NCBI GenBank assembly: GCA_020635195.1
Contig: JACKAG010000004.1
Span: forward strand, 98,605 to 162,604
Direction: 5' to 3'
Source: Deltaproteobacteria bacterium
Lineage (GTDB): Bacteria > Bdellovibrionota_B > Oligoflexia > Oligoflexales > Bog-1112
DNA length: 64,000 bases
A model generated the notes under the pieces. That model was not told where the DNA came from. It worked only from the letters and a program-made list of their open reading frames with translations, and did not search any database. A program made the position numbers and the translations under genes. Of this stretch, positions 61,345 through 64,000 are shown piece after piece (position 1 is the first letter of the stretch; each line of letters starts with the position of its first letter).

Positions 61345-63999
61345 TCATGCGAGTATTGAAGAACGTAAATGATAGACTCGTGTGCAGCCGATTCCTGGAA
61401 GTCTCATGGTTTTCGAACTTTTCCCGTCTTTTGATGGAGCAAGATGATCAGTGTTTCGCAAGGTGGACAAGACTTTTCGAATTTCAAGACCTTGGCAAAG
61501 TTCTTTGCGAAAAACTTCGTTAAGAACAAACCACTCGATCTCTCCTGTCTCCAGACACTGTTTAAAACCTGCAAGTTTGCCACTTGTATTTTGTGTGAAG
61601 GAGGAATGATTAAGAGATAAGAACTGGCTTTGGCCATTAGCTTGCAGGAATCCACGAATCTGACTGAGGATTTTTGTCGTTTCAAAATCCGGGTCGGCCA
61701 GACGAGATGATGCCCAGTTGTCAAAGCATTGTCTGACAGAAAGGAGAAGCTGATCGATTTCACAGGGGAGAATTTTGAACTTACAGGCTAATGCGCCAGC
61801 AGCAAAGATCAAAGCAAATCGATTCGCAGTCCGAGCTACCTGACGAGGGAGTTTATCTGCACTGATAGCATCCATAAATTGATCGATATATTTACTGATC
61901 ATGTCAGTTATATTCTTACAGGAGCACAAATACCTGAGAAAGGTACGGATGGGAGTGCCGTAGCTACTGGCAGTAGCAAGTCGCAATTGCTCGACAAAAC
62001 TTCGGGATGACTGATCTTTTGGTTCTGTATCGAGAACTCCGTGTCCGTGACCAGCATCAGCTTCAATTTCCACCAGTCGAACGCTGTGTCCGCCACGACT
62101 GCTTTCTCCGGCTTCATCGATATGGGTGGCTAAGCTGATTTCCCCTGATGACAGGAATAATGTCCTCCATTCCCTGGATGGTAGTGGGCTGCCATTGCGG
62201 TCAAGCCGTTTCTTGCCACTGCCATTTGCGAGCATATAGGTTGCCCGGGCAGCATCCTTCGGTGAAATTTCTGAGAGTTCATCAAGAAGCAGGAGGCTGT
62301 CGCACCGACTTTCAGCCATGCTTTCGAGTCCATTTACTGTTGCCCTCCATTTACTGAGGTAACCGGATATTCCTCCTCCTCCCCAGACGCTGCCGGCTAC
62401 ACGCAGAGCCAGAGTTTTACCGATGGATGAAGAGCCTACCAGATGGATGCCTCCGGATTCTTCGTTTCTGAGGTAGATGAGAGGGGGGCAAAATGCAGCC
62501 GAGATAGCAAAAAGTAATCGCGAATGATCAGATGCTGGAATTGCGACATTTTGTTGCCATTCTGTTAGGGAGCCAGAAACGGATATTGCTGTAAAATCGC
62601 CTGTTCCCTGGAAGATGTGATTAGTTTTTTCATGATCAGAGCTGAAAGACTCATTGGGTAAGATGAAAGCAGAGCCATGCCAGCCAATACGGTTGACGCA
62701 GTTCATCCGGTCTTCAACGGACTGGCTTTGGATGTATTCCATTAAATGAGTACGAGCGCTGCGATTCGTTGAAATTCGCAGCCCACGGCGCATCAGTTCT
62801 TTTCTCAACTCTAATCCGTCGCCTGCAAGTAGCTCCATAGGCATTGCCCACGTTTTAACTCTTTGGTCATCATCAAAAAATCTTAGAATCCGCCCCCAGG
62901 AGTCTCCATCTGTTGCTCGTGTCATGGCTTTCACTTCCAGAGGCGAACAGATCCAGATGGATTCCTCGTCGTCTTGAACTGGGCGGATAAACCAGACCCC
63001 ATCAGGTCGTAAATTATATTTTTTTTCTTGTTGAGGAGTTATGTGTTCCCCTCGGATTTTTCTTAATTTGAAGCTGATTTCTTTGCGGTCTTTATCAGGA
63101 TCTAGGTGAGAAAGCTTAGCCACTAGGTGATAAACGGAGCCTCCGTATCCTGTAGAAAAATCGTAATAGATTTGCCTGATAGGGTGAAAAAAGAAGCTTG
63201 GTGTTGTATCATTTCCGAAAGGGCTTGAACATCGAATCTGAGATCCGACAGTAGTGATTGATTCCATTTTTTGGTAGCCGAATTCACTTAGTATATCTTT
63301 GAGGTCCACGGCTTGTCTGCCTTTGTCTTTGGATATTTCCCAGACAGAATTGAAAAAAGATGCGGCATCGGCCTGAGGATTGTGAAAAAGGACGGCCCCT
63401 TTGATAGGATTTTTAGCATTTTTCCAGTTGATAGATCCCGGAAGCCGCATTAAACGAGCTACATTTGAACAGGAACGATCAAATCTGATATCGTTTCCGA
63501 TCACGCCTTCGAGAAGGTCGCACCAGAGATGGTAGCTGCGTTGATAGGATGTAGCGTTGCTGGTGTCTATGGGCTTGGACAGCTTGAAATGAAGATGTAA
63601 TCCATGTCCAGAAAAATTGGCAATCCATAGCGGAATTTTATACTTCTGAGCGCCATCAAGTATTGCATGGATTACTTTTGCTTCCCATTCTTTCTGATCA
63701 CTTGCGGGAGACGGATTGAAATTTTTCCTAAGATCTTTGAAGTCGAGATCAAAGCTGATCAGATTACGCCATTTTATGGCAGCGTTGCCAGCTTTGCGAG
63801 GGCCCCATTTGCCGATGGAGATACCGTCGATCAGATCAAATCTGCAATTAGGAAGAAATGTTATGTTATTTTGAGATGTTGTAAGCTTCAAAAGCTCGTT
63901 GTCGCTTGGCTCTGAAAGATAGATTGCCTTGGTGAATCGCGAAGTTCTAGGAGGGCGCGGCACATTCGCTAAATTGCAAAAACACACATCAAATCCTGA
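61345..63999 (-). CDS. Primase-helicase-like replication protein (AEP primase plus DUF927-type ATPase), 5' end open
   Basis: At least 880 residues. A GTG at 63987 can start it, but the frame stays open to the window edge (S-G-F-D-V), so the start may lie outside. Residues 75-190 carry the archaeo-eukaryotic primase motifs: S-F-D-L-D-F (D80, D82), S-G-H-G-L-H-L-H near 126, and R-S-C-S-N-V-A-R-L-M-R-L-P-G near 171-184. Residues 250-290 resemble a CHC2 primase zinc finger (S-S-P-F-G-N-D-T-T-P-S-F) but keep only one of the metal ligands. A DUF927-like ATPase follows, with Walker A G-S-S-S-I-G-K-T near 517 and Walker B L-L-L-L-D-E near 565. It probably replicates or primes the integrated element. 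Confidence 0.85.
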   Translation of the reverse strand, partial: SGFDVCFCNLANVPRPPRTSRFTKAIYLSEPSDNELLKLTTSQNNITFLPNCRFDLIDGISIGKWGPRKAGNAAIKWRNLISFDLDFKDLRKNFNPSPASDQKEWEAKVIHAILDGAQKYKIPLWIANFSGHGLHLHFKLSKPIDTSNATSYQRSYHLWCDLLEGVIGNDIRFDRSCSNVARLMRLPGSINWKNAKNPIKGAVLFHNPQADAASFFNSVWEISKDKGRQAVDLKDILSEFGYQKMESITTVGSQIRCSSPFGNDTTPSFFFHPIRQIYYDFSTGYGGSVYHLVAKLSHLDPDKDRKEISFKLRKIRGEHITPQQEKKYNLRPDGVWFIRPVQDDEESIWICSPLEVKAMTRATDGDSWGRILRFFDDDQRVKTWAMPMELLAGDGLELRKELMRRGLRISTNRSARTHLMEYIQSQSVEDRMNCVNRIGWHGSAFILPNESFSSDHEKTNHIFQGTGDFTAISVSGSLTEWQQNVAIPASDHSRLLFAISAAFCPPLIYLRNEESGGIHLVGSSSIGKTLALRVAGSVWGGGGISGYLSKWRATVNGLESMAESRCDSLLLLDELSEISPKDAARATYMLANGSGKKRLDRNGSPLPSREWRTLFLSSGEISLATHIDEAGESSRGGHSVRLVEIEADAGHGHGVLDTEPKDQSSRSFVEQLRLATASSYGTPIRTFLRYLCSCKNITDMISKYIDQFMDAISADKLPRQVARTANRFALIFAAGALACKFKILPCEIDQLLLSVRQCFDNWASSRLADPDFETTKILSQIRGFLQANGQSQFLSLNHSSFTQNTSGKLAGFKQCLETGEIEWFVLNEVFRKELCQGLEIRKVLSTLRNTDHLAPSKDGKSSKTMRLPGIGCTRVYHLRSSILA

Positions 64000-64000
64000 T

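Overview
The window is chromosomal DNA of a Gram-negative bacterium. An LptD-type LPS assembly protein, several signal-peptidase-II lipoproteins and an outer-membrane-type cytochrome/barrel protein show an LPS-bearing outer membrane. Mitochondrial-type aconitase, electron-transfer flavoprotein, a futalosine-pathway menaquinone enzyme (MqnA), C5-pathway haem synthesis (HemL) and B12-dependent MetH suggest a respiring, deltaproteobacterium-like lineage (in the old broad sense, including Bdellovibrionota/Oligoflexia/SAR324-type groups). No rRNA is present, so this placement is only a guess.

Layout. 1-4.9 kb: accD-folC-lptD, start/stop-overlapping. 5-12 kb: an unknown secreted or membrane protein, aconitase, prmA-rsmE-membrane protein operon, acireductone dioxygenase. 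12.07 kb: five perfect head-to-tail DnaA boxes at 11-bp spacing before an unknown gene. 12.8-17.8 kb: OmpR-type two-component pair, initiator tRNA with a clear promoter, Hsp20, ZIP-like permease, class V aminotransferase. 17.7-25.5 kb is the most unusual part: a tandem array of paralogous lipoproteins with near-identical ends and unrelated middles, each preceded by a poly-G tract of different length (9, 7 and 10). The third copy appears to have been split by a small island carrying HigBA-like and AbiE-like toxin-antitoxin genes (mostly decayed) and an IS982-like transposase relic. A divergent relative faces the array at 24.5 kb.

25.8-41.9 kb is mostly core: etfBA, divergent tetrahaem lipoprotein and dihaem barrel genes, pncB, ppa, a minus-strand ppx-holA-hemL-mqnA operon, a diguanylate cyclase and metH. 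42-43.2 kb: an apparently intact nucleotidyltransferase plus wHTH pair, a probable toxin-antitoxin module with its own palindromic operator. 43.6-59.3 kb: subtilisin-like lipoprotein protease, ABC exporter with methyltransferase, CHASE2-adenylate cyclase, a large repeat protein of unknown function, several small secreted proteins, an AroB-family enzyme and a stand-alone receiver protein.

59.4-64 kb: tRNA-Asn followed by a tyrosine recombinase, a 9-bp iteron array and a primase-helicase-like replication protein. This looks like the left end of an integrative element that entered at the tRNA gene and runs off the right edge of the window.

Start codons were moved from the longest open frame where a ribosome-binding site, signal peptide or overlap argued for it; these choices are stated per gene. 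Family names come from motif recognition by eye, with no database search.
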